This document shows, piece after piece, positions 44,244 to 53,608 of a stretch of 61,752 nt of DNA. Positions within the stretch are counted from its first letter, which is position 1, and each line of letters starts with the position of its first letter. A model generated the notes under the pieces. It worked only from the letters and a program-made list of their open reading frames with translations, was not told where the DNA came from and did no database searches. The translations under genes were made by a program, and so were the position numbers. The stretch spans positions 1-61,752 of the forward strand of contig CANLCT010000022.1 in the NCBI GenBank assembly GCA_947489195.1. Reading direction: 5' to 3'. The DNA is from an uncultured Aquimarina sp. Lineage in GTDB: Bacteria; Bacteroidota; Bacteroidia; Flavobacteriales; Flavobacteriaceae.

Positions 44244-47177
44244 TTAAAACTTAACATTTAATCCTAATACAAATGTTCTAGGTCGTGGATAAAATTTATC
44301 ATCAATACCTTCTCGTTGAGATCCTACATCGGTTACAAATAATTCAGGGTCTAAACCTTCATAATTTGTAATAGTAAACACATTGGTTACCGTAAACGAC
44401 AAACGCATTTTTATTTTTTTAAATGGTAAATTATAGCCTGCCGAGATATTATCTAGACGTACAAAATCTGCTTTTTGAACGTAATAATCAGAAAAAAACT
44501 GTGCATTTCTAAAATTTGTATTTAAAATATCTGTATTTACATTTCGTAAAAAATCACCTGGAGGATTTAATCCAAAAGCTTCATTTCCTGTGTTTGATTG
44601 CACATTGTTATAATTGTAGCCTCCATATGCACCTCGAAATGTAAAATTAAAATCAAAATTTTTATATCTCATATTTGAGGTTAAGCCTCCGAATATATCA
44701 GGTGTTGCTTTTTTATAAGGCACTTTATCACTGTCTGTTAGTTCGCCATCGCCATTTACATCAACAAAAGCGCCTTCAATTGGTACTCCATTAGCATCAT
44801 AAACCTGTCTGTTGACAAAAAATGTAGTAGGATCAAAACCTGGTTTCCATATTTGAATAGTATTTCCGGTACCTCCAGAAATTCCACCTTGCAATCGAAA
44901 TACATTAGGATCATCTATTAATGACAAACGATCTATTTCTCGTTCGTTATACGTTAAATTAAAACCTAAATTCCAATTAAAATCCTTTTTTTGGATCACA
45001 TCGCCATTAATTTGAAACTCTACTCCACTACTCTTTGTTTCCCCTGCATTGTTAAAAAACACATCTGTTGTATTTGTACCTGCAGATTGCTGTACCTCAA
45101 CTAATAAATCTTTAGTATTCTTTTGGTAATATTCAATACTACCAGAAATTCGATTACTAAACAATCCAAAATCCAGACCTACATTGTAATTTAATGTTTC
45201 TTCCCATTTTAAATTATCATCTTTAGGCTCAAAACGCAGTGTATCTACAAATTCATCTCCAAATTGCACTTGTGCACCGCCTTCGCCAGGTCTTAGCAAT
45301 CCAATAAAACCTAAATTTAAACCAATTTCTTGTTGCCCTGTTACACCTGCTCCTCCTCTAAGTTTTAGTTCGGAAATTACATTAGAATCCTCTAAAAACT
45401 TTTCGTTATGAATTTTCCAAGCTATAGAAGCCGCCGGAAAAATCCCCACTCTATTATCTTCTGAAAATTTAGAACTTAAATCGCGACGGATACTTCCTGA
45501 AATTAAATACTTATTATTAAAATCAATACTTGCACGACCAAAGTAACCAATTAACACATCCCTTGCTCTTTCTGGAGCAACTGGTCCAAATACTCCCGTT
45601 TGCGTTTCCGAACGATTTTTTGCTTCAAAAAACTCTTGGTATGAGTAACCCGCTGTTACATCAATTTTAGACTTTAAAAAATCAATATCCTTCTTATAAT
45701 TAAAATAAAAATCTACTAATTGATTTCTATTAAAGCCTCCAAAAACTTTTCTAAAAGGTACATCGTCTTTATTTTGACCAACACTAGCAGGTTTATTTTG
45801 CTCACCATCTACATCTGTATAATCTAATGCAGCATTTAAATTAAAGCGCAAGCCATTAACAAAAGGAATTTTATAATCTGCACTTAAACTAGTCACCGTT
45901 CTTAAATTTGTTGCTTTGTTTACATCTTCAATTAATAAACCTAAAGGATTACTTGGCGCATTTACCTCAAATGTATTCCCTTCTCTAAATTCAAAAAACC
46001 TTCCTTGTTCATCAAATATTGGTTGTGTTGGATCAAATTGTGTTGCTGCTAAAATAGCATCGTTATTAGCGAATCTATTTTTTGAAATACTATTTTTACT
46101 TGAAAGCGTTAATTTTAAATCATCGTTCAATAAAAACTGTGTGTATGATAAATTAACTGCATGTCTTTTATATGTATCTGTTCTTACAACTCCGCTTTGA
46201 TCAGTAGCATTAAAATTAACACGTAATGCCGAATTTTTGAAACCTTTTGACAATGTTAAGTTTGTTATGGCCCCTGGTGCAGTATGGTAAATTAGATTTT
46301 GCCAATTGGTATTGGCATTCCCTAAAAGATTCACTTTATCGGTTGCTCTTTCATTTACTAAATTTCGAAATCCATTAGCATCAAAAATATCCGTTTGATT
46401 CGTTATTTCTGATAATGAATACTTAGTATCCAATTCAACACTAAGTGGTGCATTTCTACTTCCTTTTTTGGTTGTAATTAAAATTACTCCGTTAGACGCT
46501 CTTGATCCATAAATTGCCGTAGCTGCAGCATCTTTAAGTATTACAAAATCCTTTATTTCATCGGGGTTAATAATATTTAATGGATTTCGGGCTCCTTGTA
46601 AATCTCCTTGATCTAAAGGCACTCCATCAATTACGATTAAAGGAGTGCTATTTCCACTTAAAGATGATCCTGCCCTAATTCTAATTTGCGAACCTGCTCC
46701 TGGTGCTCCACCAGCAGATAACACACGCACACCTGCCGTTTTACCCGTAAATAATTGCTCGGGGGATACTATGGCTCCTTTATTAAAATCTTTAGCACTC
46801 ACCGCCTGTACCGACCCAGTAACATCTTCTTTTGAAGACGAGCCATAACCAATAAGTATTACTTCACTTAATTCAGAAACATCTTCTTTTAACGTTACAT
46901 TAATGGTCTTTTTTCCAGTAAATGGAATTTCTTGTGTTAAAAAACCTATGTATGTAAACGTTAAAATAGCTCCTTCCTTTACATTCTCAATGGTATATTT
47001 TCCATCATAATCAGTAACTACTCCTTTTGCCGTACCTTTTATTACAACATTCACTCCTGGTAAAGGAATTCCCGAAGCTTCTTCGACAATCTCACCCACA
47101 ACAGTAGTTTGAGCATATATACCTAATGGTGCCAGAAGTAACAGCACGTAAAAAACCCTTTTTAGTATAATATTCAT
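44244..47177 (-). CDS. susC: SusC/RagA-family TonB-dependent receptor
   Basis: A 977-residue outer membrane transporter that imports oligosaccharides bound by SusD, powered by TonB. It has a signal peptide and an N-terminal carboxypeptidase-D-like domain (about 25-105: GVNVVIKGTAKGVVTDYDGKY). The plug domain follows (about 110-235: ISGSS variants such as GYGSSSKEDVTGSV, RIRAGSSLSGNSTPLIVIDGVPLD, ILKDAAATAIYGSRASNGVILITT), then a 22-strand barrel. First gene of the susC-susD-susE-amylase operon. Its promoter (47368-47399) contains a LacI-type operator. A glucan substrate is inferred from the amylase. Confidence 0.93.
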   Translation of the reverse strand: MNIILKRVFYVLLLLAPLGIYAQTTVVGEIVEEASGIPLPGVNVVIKGTAKGVVTDYDGKYTIENVKEGAILTFTYIGFLTQEIPFTGKKTINVTLKEDVSELSEVILIGYGSSSKEDVTGSVQAVSAKDFNKGAIVSPEQLFTGKTAGVRVLSAGGAPGAGSQIRIRAGSSLSGNSTPLIVIDGVPLDQGDLQGARNPLNIINPDEIKDFVILKDAAATAIYGSRASNGVILITTKKGSRNAPLSVELDTKYSLSEITNQTDIFDANGFRNLVNERATDKVNLLGNANTNWQNLIYHTAPGAITNLTLSKGFKNSALRVNFNATDQSGVVRTDTYKRHAVNLSYTQFLLNDDLKLTLSSKNSISKNRFANNDAILAATQFDPTQPIFDEQGRFFEFREGNTFEVNAPSNPLGLLIEDVNKATNLRTVTSLSADYKIPFVNGLRFNLNAALDYTDVDGEQNKPASVGQNKDDVPFRKVFGGFNRNQLVDFYFNYKKDIDFLKSKIDVTAGYSYQEFFEAKNRSETQTGVFGPVAPERARDVLIGYFGRASIDFNNKYLISGSIRRDLSSKFSEDNRVGIFPAASIAWKIHNEKFLEDSNVISELKLRGGAGVTGQQEIGLNLGFIGLLRPGEGGAQVQFGDEFVDTLRFEPKDDNLKWEETLNYNVGLDFGLFSNRISGSIEYYQKNTKDLLVEVQQSAGTNTTDVFFNNAGETKSSGVEFQINGDVIQKKDFNWNLGFNLTYNEREIDRLSLIDDPNVFRLQGGISGGTGNTIQIWKPGFDPTTFFVNRQVYDANGVPIEGAFVDVNGDGELTDSDKVPYKKATPDIFGGLTSNMRYKNFDFNFTFRGAYGGYNYNNVQSNTGNEAFGLNPPGDFLRNVNTDILNTNFRNAQFFSDYYVQKADFVRLDNISAGYNLPFKKIKMRLSFTVTNVFTITNYEGLDPELFVTDVGSQREGIDDKFYPRPRTFVLGLNVKF

Positions 47178-47367
47178 TTTATTGTTCTTAATTAATAATA
47201 ACTAGTATCCTTACTAAAGTTTTACCTGTTCAAAAAGGATATTAAAAAGAAATCTTTACCTATTTAAAATTCATTCATGCCATTGCACACAAAAGTTTTT
47301 TAAATATTCGATTTCACTGTTGTTAGTTGTTAAAAATCAAATGACTTATACTTTTCACTTTCTGATT

Positions 47368-47399
47368 CAAAATTAGCACAAAAACGTTTTCGAAACCAA
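47368..47399 (-). promoter_or_regulatory. susC operon promoter
   Basis: On the minus strand TTG (47397-47399), 21 bases, then TAATTTTG (47368-47375), a full match to the Bacteroidota promoter. The leader to the susC ATG is about 180 bases. The palindrome AAAACGTTTT lies within the spacer. Confidence 0.65.
47381..47390. promoter_or_regulatory. LacI-type operator in the susC promoter
   Basis: AAAACGTTTT is a perfect palindrome with the central CG typical of LacI-family operators. It sits exactly between the -33 and -7 elements of the susC promoter, where a bound repressor would exclude RNA polymerase. Other copies: 47598-47607 (exact) and 47425-47434 (two mismatches). Confidence 0.6.
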
Positions 47400-47424
47400 A
47401 TCCATTATTGAAAAAAAAGCAACG

Positions 47425-47434
47425 AAAACGATTG
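47425..47434. promoter_or_regulatory. possible auxiliary LacI-type site
   Basis: AAAACGATTG differs from AAAACGTTTT at two positions. It lies 34 bases behind the susC operator. Weak. Confidence 0.25.
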
Positions 47435-47597
47435 AATGTTGAGAAGTTTTCCATATTTAATTACAAAACTCATAAAAAAATATAAAAAAGTCATTTTTTA
47501 ACTAAATTTAATTAAAAAACCACCCTCATAAAGCTATTTTAATTAAAAAAGCTTCATAATTAAGTAATATTTATTAAGTTAGGATTTCGTAATTACT

Positions 47598-47607
47598 AAA
47601 ACGTTTT
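47598..47607. promoter_or_regulatory. LacI-type operator upstream of the lacI-family gene
   Basis: An exact second copy of AAAACGTTTT, 72 bases before the GTG start of the regulator gene. It suggests autoregulation or looping with the site at 47381, about 217 bases away. Confidence 0.5.
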
Positions 47608-47678
47608 CTTGCATAAAATCCATTGTAAACAAACTTAACTACTAGATTAAATAGCATTTTAAAACACCCTTACTTACT

Positions 47679-48701
47679 GTGAAACAAAAAATAACTTTAA
47701 AACATATTGCCAAAGAGCTTGAAATTTCGGTATCAACTGTTTCAAAAGCATTAAAAGGAAGTAAAGAAATTAGCGAAGATACCCGCCAAAAAGTAAAAGC
47801 ATTTGCAAAACTATATAATTACAAGCCCAATAATATTGCCTTAAGTTTAAAAAACAGAAAGACAAAAACAATAGCTGTTATTATTCCAGAAATAGTTCAC
47901 CATTTTTTCACCACTGTAATAGGAGGTATTGAAAAAGTAGCTAATGAGAAAGGTTATCAAGTCATTATATGTTCCTCTAATAATTCATTTGATAAAGAAG
48001 TCATTAATATGGAAATGCTTGCCAGCGGAAGTGCCGATGGCTTTATCCTTTCGGTAGCTAAAGAGACACAACAAAAGGGAGATTATCATCATATTACCGA
48101 AACTATAAATCAAGGAATGCCCGTGATTATGTTTGACCGAGTGGTAGATGAAATGGTTTGCGACAAAATTATAGTTGACGATGTACGCGGTGCCCAACAT
48201 GCCACCAATCACTTACTTACTATTGGCTGCCGAAAAGTAGCATTAATTTCAACTGTAGATTATGTAAGCGTAGGTAAACTACGTACTCTGGGCTATAAAC
48301 GTGGTCTAGCGGCTTATGATATTGAAGTTGACGAGTCCTTAATTTTAAAAATCGAAGATGTAGAAAACTGTCAAGAAAAAATACATGAATTTTTAAAAGG
48401 GAAAGATATTGATGGGGTTTTTGCGGTAAATGAACTTTTTGCTGCTACTGCTGCCCGAGCATTAAAAAGCTTTCATAAATCGGTACCAGATGATGTAGCT
48501 GTTGTTGGGTTTACCGATGGTATTTTATCTAAACATTGTATTCCTAGCCTTACCACCGTAAGTCAACACGGCAAACAAATGGGAGAATATAGTGCCAAAT
48601 TACTTATTGACAAACTAGAAAACCATGAAGAAGGCATTGAAGAATACAAAACAGTTATTATTGACACTGAACTTATAGAAAGGGAATCAACAGCGCGATA
48701 A
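47679..48701 (+). CDS. LacI-family transcriptional regulator
   Basis: A 340-residue cytoplasmic regulator. The N-terminal helix-turn-helix TLKHIAKELEISVSTVSKALKG is a clear LacI hinge-helix DNA-binding domain (about 5-27). The rest is a periplasmic-binding-protein-like sensor: KTIAVIIPEIVHHFFTTVIGGIEKVA, FDRVVDEMVCDKIIVDD, GVFAVNELFAATAARALK and SLTTVSQHGKQMGEYSAKLLI. Translation starts at a GTG (47679); no ATG is close. It is divergent from the susC operon with two exact AAAACGTTTT sites between them, so it is very probably the local regulator. The effector sugar is unknown. Confidence 0.92.
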   Translation: MKQKITLKHIAKELEISVSTVSKALKGSKEISEDTRQKVKAFAKLYNYKPNNIALSLKNRKTKTIAVIIPEIVHHFFTTVIGGIEKVANEKGYQVIICSSNNSFDKEVINMEMLASGSADGFILSVAKETQQKGDYHHITETINQGMPVIMFDRVVDEMVCDKIIVDDVRGAQHATNHLLTIGCRKVALISTVDYVSVGKLRTLGYKRGLAAYDIEVDESLILKIEDVENCQEKIHEFLKGKDIDGVFAVNELFAATAARALKSFHKSVPDDVAVVGFTDGILSKHCIPSLTTVSQHGKQMGEYSAKLLIDKLENHEEGIEEYKTVIIDTELIERESTAR

Positions 48702-48737
48702 AAAACCCCTTATTCAACAATTAAGCAGGTTAAACCC

Positions 48738-48898
48738 GAATTATGCATTAAAAAATCTATTCCGTATCGAAATCTCTGCAAAATCTAACGCTTCGCTGCA
48801 TTTTTTAATTTTACCATAACGGTGCTATGCTGAAATCAAGAAAATACTCGATTTTATTGAGCTTTCAATACTCATATCTAAGTTCTAATGCACAATAC
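48738..48898 (+). repeat. MITE-like dispersed repeat, copy 1 (shorter)
   Basis: About 160 bases alignable along its length with copy 2 at 55365-55578, including the shared words TATTAAAAAATCTATT-type left end, CGAAAT-TCTGCAAAA, GCTGCATTTTTT and TATTGAGCTTTCAATACTC. The left end GAATTATGCATTA and right end TAATGCACAAT are imperfect inverted repeats. Relative to copy 2 it lacks about 50 internal bases. It lies after the lacI-family gene, before the shared terminator. No coding capacity. Confidence 0.7.
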
Positions 48899-48906
48899 AG
48901 GTAAAA

Positions 48907-48944
48907 CAAAAAGAGACTGTCTAAATTAAGACAGTCTCTTTTTG
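48907..48944. terminator. bidirectional terminator between lacI-family and subtilase genes
   Basis: AAAAAGAGACTGTCT (48908-48922) pairs perfectly with AGACAGTCTCTTTTT (48929-48943) around a 6-base loop, with A-run and T-run on the two sides. Confidence 0.85.
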
Positions 48945-48964
48945 TTTGGCATTAAAACGACTTA

Positions 48965-51910
48965 TTATTCTTTTACAAACTTGAGTGTCTTATAATTAAT
49001 CCCATCAGAAATTACTTGTACAAAATAAATTCCTTGTGCTAATTCCGTTACATCAATTGATGTAGTATCAACTTCTTTCACTAAAGCTCCAGAAATATCA
49101 TAAATATTAATTACATCTACATTCTCTGCAACAATTCCTTCAATAGTTAAATCAGTTACTGCTGGATTTGGGTATAAAGATAAATTTACATCAACAACTT
49201 CCGCCTCTCCTAATACAATTTTAGCACCACTATTTCGAGTAGTTGTGGTAGTAAAATCAATATTGAAGTGATAATTTCTTCTTAGTCTTGTTATTGTTCT
49301 TGCTCCTGCAGATGGTGCATTACCCAATCGAATACTTGCAGCATCAGCCCCATTAGGTCCGCCAGAATACCAAATTTGATCTGCAGTATTCGAACTAAAT
49401 GGAATTACTGAACCAACACCATTACTTGATCCATTAGCATTAGCATCCAAAAAGCCTATGGCAATAGTTTCGCCATTACCCATAGTAAATGATGTATTAT
49501 TTGTACTAAAAGGCACACTATTTTCGCCAGTAACATAGTCACTACTTGTACGTGTTCTACCTATAGCCAAAACTGTAAAATCATTATCTGCATTTACCCT
49601 TACCACAAATGGTGTAACAGGGTCTGCTTGTCTGCGCGCATAAAAACTAAACTGATTTATAGTAATTTCTTGACTACTTCCAGAATTGTTTGTATACACA
49701 TCTGTTTCGTTAATTACCAAATTAGATCTCCAACCATCGGCTGTAGCATTTATATTAGATGCATTTCCTAAATTTATAGTATTGGAAACTGCCACTGGAG
49801 AGGAAGGCGCACTAGAACCAGAGGTATAACTTACGCTTGTTACTGCCCAGTTATCATCTCTTCCTCCTTGATCTGAAAATTCTAAACTTAATACTCCATC
49901 GGTTACCGTTACATTAAAAGTTTCGCTAACAAATTGCCCTGCATTAGTAGTAATATTGTTATTTATAATATTTCCCTCAGCGCTCACCCTCACATTATCG
50001 TGTCTATTTCTACGATCACCCAAAGTAACAGTTACATTATAATTTCCGTTTGGCACATCGACAGCAAATGTATTTGCTGAATCACTAAAAATAAAATCAC
50101 TATTTAAATTACTCGTTGAAGCATTTATTCCTCTATCTCTAGCTCTTAAATTTACTGGATTAATCCAACGATAAGCTCCTGTAGTTATTCGAGGATTCAC
50201 TTTAGTAAATCCAGCGGCTACATCAGATGAATTGGGTCCGAAATCAAAACTGCCTGAACTTACTGCAACAGGGGTTGGTGTTGTTACTGGAGTTACTGGT
50301 GCTGTAGGAGCTAATAGAGCCTGAGCTGCTAATACAGCTTGGTGTGCATTTACTCTACCATAACCAAAAGTATTATCTCTTCCACTTGGTCCCATGTCGT
50401 CTGCCGTCGAAAATAAAATTTCTTCTACTTGACTAGCTGTTAAATTTGGGTTAACACTATACATTAAAGCAGCTACACCTGCAACTACAGGTGTGGCAGC
50501 TGATGTCCCTCCAAAATTTTCTAAATAATCGCTTCCATTTACTCCTAAACTACCAACTCTATCTATGGTTCTTACATTTTCATTTGCACTAATTAAATTG
50601 CTTGACGGTGCAACTAAACCAATTTCTGGACCTCTTTGACTATATATTGCATGCTCACCAGCATTTGTAATAGCTCCTACTCCAATAACACTCTCCAAAA
50701 TTGAAGGATAACTAACACAATCAATAGTTTCTCCACGGTTACCAACTGCAAATACAATAGTACATCCTTTTCCGTTTCTACCATTTAAATAGGCATCCCT
50801 AATAGCATCATTTAGTGCTGGATCTTGCTCCGCCCCGCATTCGACTTGAAAAGACCATGAATTACTAATTACAGCTGCTCCATTATTTTTAGCCCAAGTA
50901 AATGATGAGGCAAACGATTCAATAGTTTGAGCCACAAATATATTAGCACTCAACAAACTAACATCGGGTGCTAAACCTTGTACTCCAACACCATCATGAG
51001 CTGCATTTATTATTCCGGCACAAGCCATACCATGAAATTCAAAATCATTGTCTGGTCTTCCATTCCCCATGGGATTATCTGGAGTAAATCCTGCTAATAT
51101 TTTACTATTACCGTTGGCATCCCTCAATTCTGGATGATCTTCAAGTCCCCTATCAAAAACGGCTACTATAACAGAAGGATCTCCTGTAGTAATTTCCCAG
51201 GCTTCTAGAGCATCACAATCTATATCTTCAACACCAGTACGTCCACCAACTGTTTGACCAATGTTATGGAATTGAAATTGTTCTGGGAATAATGGATCAC
51301 TGTTAAATACAACCTCAATATGAAAATCTGGTTGCGAAAACGCTACCAAACCTGATTCATATATTTTATTCGCTAATTTTATTGACTCTACTGCTTTATC
51401 CACCTCAACGGTGTATACATTTTGTCGAGGTGATTTAACACTTGATACGTTACATTCTGCAAGTAAATCTTTAAGTAAATCAAAGGATTTACCTGGTTTC
51501 ATTTTCAATAATACCTTACCAGTAGGAAACACTTCTTTTCCTCCTTCTGTAATTAGACCTGGGTGTATATCCCAATTCTTTTCTTCGAGATGCATACTAC
51601 GCACCACATCCATTTTTGACAAATTAGTATTAGACTCATAAACCATAAATCCTGAGCGACCAATACGGTTGATGTGATCATTTTTTTTACGACTCAGTAG
51701 ATCACACTGCTTTTTAAAAGAATTCATATTCTTTGCATTTAGAATATAATTTTCTTTATCAGGGGTTAATTTTGTTTTCCCTTGGGCAGACCAATAATAA
51801 AGTTCAGAAGTTTCTGATTGCTGTGCATATACCATATTGCTTGTAGTAAATAAAGCAATACTACTGTATAAAACATGTGATAATTTGGGTAAGCATTTTT
51901 TTAAAACCAT
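48965..51910 (-). CDS. secreted subtilisin-like serine protease with T9SS sorting domain
   Basis: A 981-residue extracellular protease. A signal peptide (to about 29) is followed by a propeptide-like region (about 35-205). The S8 domain has Asp253 (VIVAVFDRGLED), His293 (FEFHGMACAGI) and Ser470 (FGGTSAATPVVAG). After a Thr/Pro linker (about 540-555), a malectin or galactose-binding-like beta domain (about 560-700: SFDFGPNSSDVAAGF, DVPNGNYNVTVTLGD, WAVTSVSY) and a further beta domain of unknown type (about 715-890) follow. The C-terminal 70 residues are a type A sorting domain (LSLYPNPAVTDLTIEG... GIYFVQVISDG). T9SS export fits the porU/porV genes in this window. Confidence 0.92.
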   Translation of the reverse strand: MVLKKCLPKLSHVLYSSIALFTTSNMVYAQQSETSELYYWSAQGKTKLTPDKENYILNAKNMNSFKKQCDLLSRKKNDHINRIGRSGFMVYESNTNLSKMDVVRSMHLEEKNWDIHPGLITEGGKEVFPTGKVLLKMKPGKSFDLLKDLLAECNVSSVKSPRQNVYTVEVDKAVESIKLANKIYESGLVAFSQPDFHIEVVFNSDPLFPEQFQFHNIGQTVGGRTGVEDIDCDALEAWEITTGDPSVIVAVFDRGLEDHPELRDANGNSKILAGFTPDNPMGNGRPDNDFEFHGMACAGIINAAHDGVGVQGLAPDVSLLSANIFVAQTIESFASSFTWAKNNGAAVISNSWSFQVECGAEQDPALNDAIRDAYLNGRNGKGCTIVFAVGNRGETIDCVSYPSILESVIGVGAITNAGEHAIYSQRGPEIGLVAPSSNLISANENVRTIDRVGSLGVNGSDYLENFGGTSAATPVVAGVAALMYSVNPNLTASQVEEILFSTADDMGPSGRDNTFGYGRVNAHQAVLAAQALLAPTAPVTPVTTPTPVAVSSGSFDFGPNSSDVAAGFTKVNPRITTGAYRWINPVNLRARDRGINASTSNLNSDFIFSDSANTFAVDVPNGNYNVTVTLGDRRNRHDNVRVSAEGNIINNNITTNAGQFVSETFNVTVTDGVLSLEFSDQGGRDDNWAVTSVSYTSGSSAPSSPVAVSNTINLGNASNINATADGWRSNLVINETDVYTNNSGSSQEITINQFSFYARRQADPVTPFVVRVNADNDFTVLAIGRTRTSSDYVTGENSVPFSTNNTSFTMGNGETIAIGFLDANANGSSNGVGSVIPFSSNTADQIWYSGGPNGADAASIRLGNAPSAGARTITRLRRNYHFNIDFTTTTTRNSGAKIVLGEAEVVDVNLSLYPNPAVTDLTIEGIVAENVDVINIYDISGALVKEVDTTSIDVTELAQGIYFVQVISDGINYKTLKFVKE

Positions 51911-52363
51911 AATTTTGTAAACATTTGTTAAAACACGAGATTTTCAATTTTCTTTTTCGTATCAAATTTACTATATAAAAAAATGTTTTTCGTGTAAGAT
52001 TTTACTTTGTGCAAAAAATTACTTATAATAGTCGTTCATCTTTTTTTATTAAAATTAAGGGAACAAAAATCGGGTTTATTTAGCTAGTGATTATTTCAAA
52101 CTAACAAAAAATCAAATAGCTGTTTTATAAACAACTATAGTATTATTGAGCACATTTTGTAAAAAACACAATCCAATCTTAATGCTTTAAAACATTTAAC
52201 TCGTTTATTATACCAATATTTTTTTAGATATATTGTTTACCAATTTTAACCTCTTTTGTTTTTTTAAAAACAGGTTCTTAATCGACAAAAAGGAGCATAG
52301 CTCAAATTTTACTTTATTGTAATTTTATAAAATACAATTAAAACATAGGGAATTAATCACTTC
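51911..52363. other. gene-free region between cdaA and the subtilase gene
   Basis: 453 bases with no gene. A TAAATTTG box on the minus strand (51963-51970) may be the -7 element of the subtilase. No hairpin terminator is evident for cdaA on this side. Confidence 0.45.
51963..51970 (-). promoter_or_regulatory. putative -7 box of the subtilase gene
   Basis: TAAATTTG on the minus strand, 52 bases before the ATG; no properly spaced TTG. Confidence 0.35.
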
Positions 52364-53140
52364 CTATTGTAAGTCCTCATTCATTTTTTGAATTAACTCA
52401 TGTGTTGTTTTGTACACCACAAACTCGCCATTATTAATGTATGATATCTTGCCGTTTTCTTCACTAACCACTAATGCAATTGCATCTGTTTTTTGAGTAA
52501 TGCTAACGGCAGCACGGTGACGTAAACCAAAACGCAAAGGAATATTAAGATCTCCTGAAACTGGAAGAATAACCCGGGTAGCACAAATAATATTATTTTC
52601 AATAATCATAGCACCGTCATGCAGTGGACTGTTTTTATAAAAGATACTTTCAATAATTGGAATATTCACTTCATTATTCATGGTATCTCCAGTTGTTTTA
52701 ACAAAATCTAATGAAGTATTTCGTTTTATAACAATAAGTGCTCCAGTAAATGTTTGGCTCATACTTTCGCATGCTTTTACAATAGCAGTTACATTGGTAG
52801 TAATTTCTTTATTACTGTCTTTTAAAAATTTAAGTTGAGCAAAAAAACGATTTCTAGAAGCAAAATTGGTTGACCCTACCATAAGGAGAAATTTTCGTAT
52901 TTCTTGCTGAAACACCACAATTAAAGCAAACATTCCCACTCCAATAAACTCACCTAATACAGAACTCAACATAAGCATGTCTAAGGCTTCGGTCAATTTC
53001 CAAACACCATAAATAATAACAATTCCAATAAAAATATTAATGGCAGCTGTTCCTTTTACAAGTTTATATATGTAGTACAACAAGGTTGCCACCAATACAA
53101 TGTCGATAATATCTAAAAAACGAATGTTAAGGAAGTCCAA
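52364..53140 (-). CDS. cdaA: diadenylate cyclase CdaA
   Basis: CdaA makes cyclic di-AMP from two ATP at the inner membrane. The 258-residue product has three N-terminal transmembrane helices (about 10-80) and a DAC domain with the two catalytic motifs: NSPLHDGAMII (Asp175-Gly-Ala177) and LRFGLRHRAA (Arg207-His-Arg209). FTGALIVIKR, SIFYKNSPL and EENGKISYINNGE complete the family pattern. Length is typical of TIGR00159 proteins. In relatives folP often lies directly upstream; here folP is 2.5 kb away, with a frameshifted small gene, DUF2490 and MORN genes and a repeat in between. Confidence 0.92.
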   Translation of the reverse strand: MDFLNIRFLDIIDIVLVATLLYYIYKLVKGTAAINIFIGIVIIYGVWKLTEALDMLMLSSVLGEFIGVGMFALIVVFQQEIRKFLLMVGSTNFASRNRFFAQLKFLKDSNKEITTNVTAIVKACESMSQTFTGALIVIKRNTSLDFVKTTGDTMNNEVNIPIIESIFYKNSPLHDGAMIIENNIICATRVILPVSGDLNIPLRFGLRHRAAVSITQKTDAIALVVSEENGKISYINNGEFVVYKTTHELIQKMNEDLQ

Positions 53141-53214
53141 TTTATCTGTGTCTGTTTTCGTAAAAATAGTGAAATAAACTATTCTTATTCAGCTTTTTTT
53201 AACGTGCTATTTTT

Positions 53215-53494
53215 TAGACTTTAATATCTACATCTATAAACGAGTCTTTTCCATTTGCTACAAATTGTTTAATTTTTAGCGTTCCTTTTCTACCATCGGC
53301 GGTTTCAAATACGATAATCTTAGGAGTGACTTCTTCCAAAAACGAGCTATTTCAATGCTTTGCTTCAAGGTTTCTGTTTCATGCCCATTGGTGGCCTCTA
53401 ATGTGATTTTATGTTGCCAAGCGGAAGCTTCAGTTAAATGTTTGGACAGCCGAAACACATCAAAATTACTAGCCTTTGCTTCTAAAAAACTCAA
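53215..53494 (-). pseudogene. small protein gene with a one-base frameshift
   Basis: Reading from ATG at 53494, about 53 codons of good sequence (MSFLEAKASNFDVFRLSKHL ... QSIEIARF) run to a five-base homopolymer at 53338-53342. Adding one base there joins the frame to FLEEVTPKIIVFETADG and on to a normal end FIDVDIKV and stop at 53215-53217, giving about 93 residues. Without it the reading frame continues into unrelated residues and stops at 53276. I do not recognise the family. Either a recent pseudogene or an assembly error at the homopolymer. It lies upstream of cdaA on the same strand. Confidence 0.7.
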
Positions 53495-53562
53495 TAAATG
53501 AAATTTTATAAAAATTCATCCAAAAACTTCACAACATGATCACAAAATCTTCGTTGAAAGTG

Positions 53563-53570
53563 TAACTTTG
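53563..53570 (+). promoter_or_regulatory. putative -7 box of the DUF2490 gene
   Basis: TAACTTTG, 38 bases before the ATG at 53609; no well-spaced TTG upstream. Confidence 0.4.
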
Positions 53571-53608
53571 TTAGCTTTGACAAAAATAAATTTTCAAAAA
53601 AATTATTT

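Noticed and set aside
48738..48898. Terminator or small RNA for the lacI-family gene
   Set aside because: The segment aligns to another intergenic region (55365-55578), so it is better explained as a dispersed repeat; the true terminator is at 48907.
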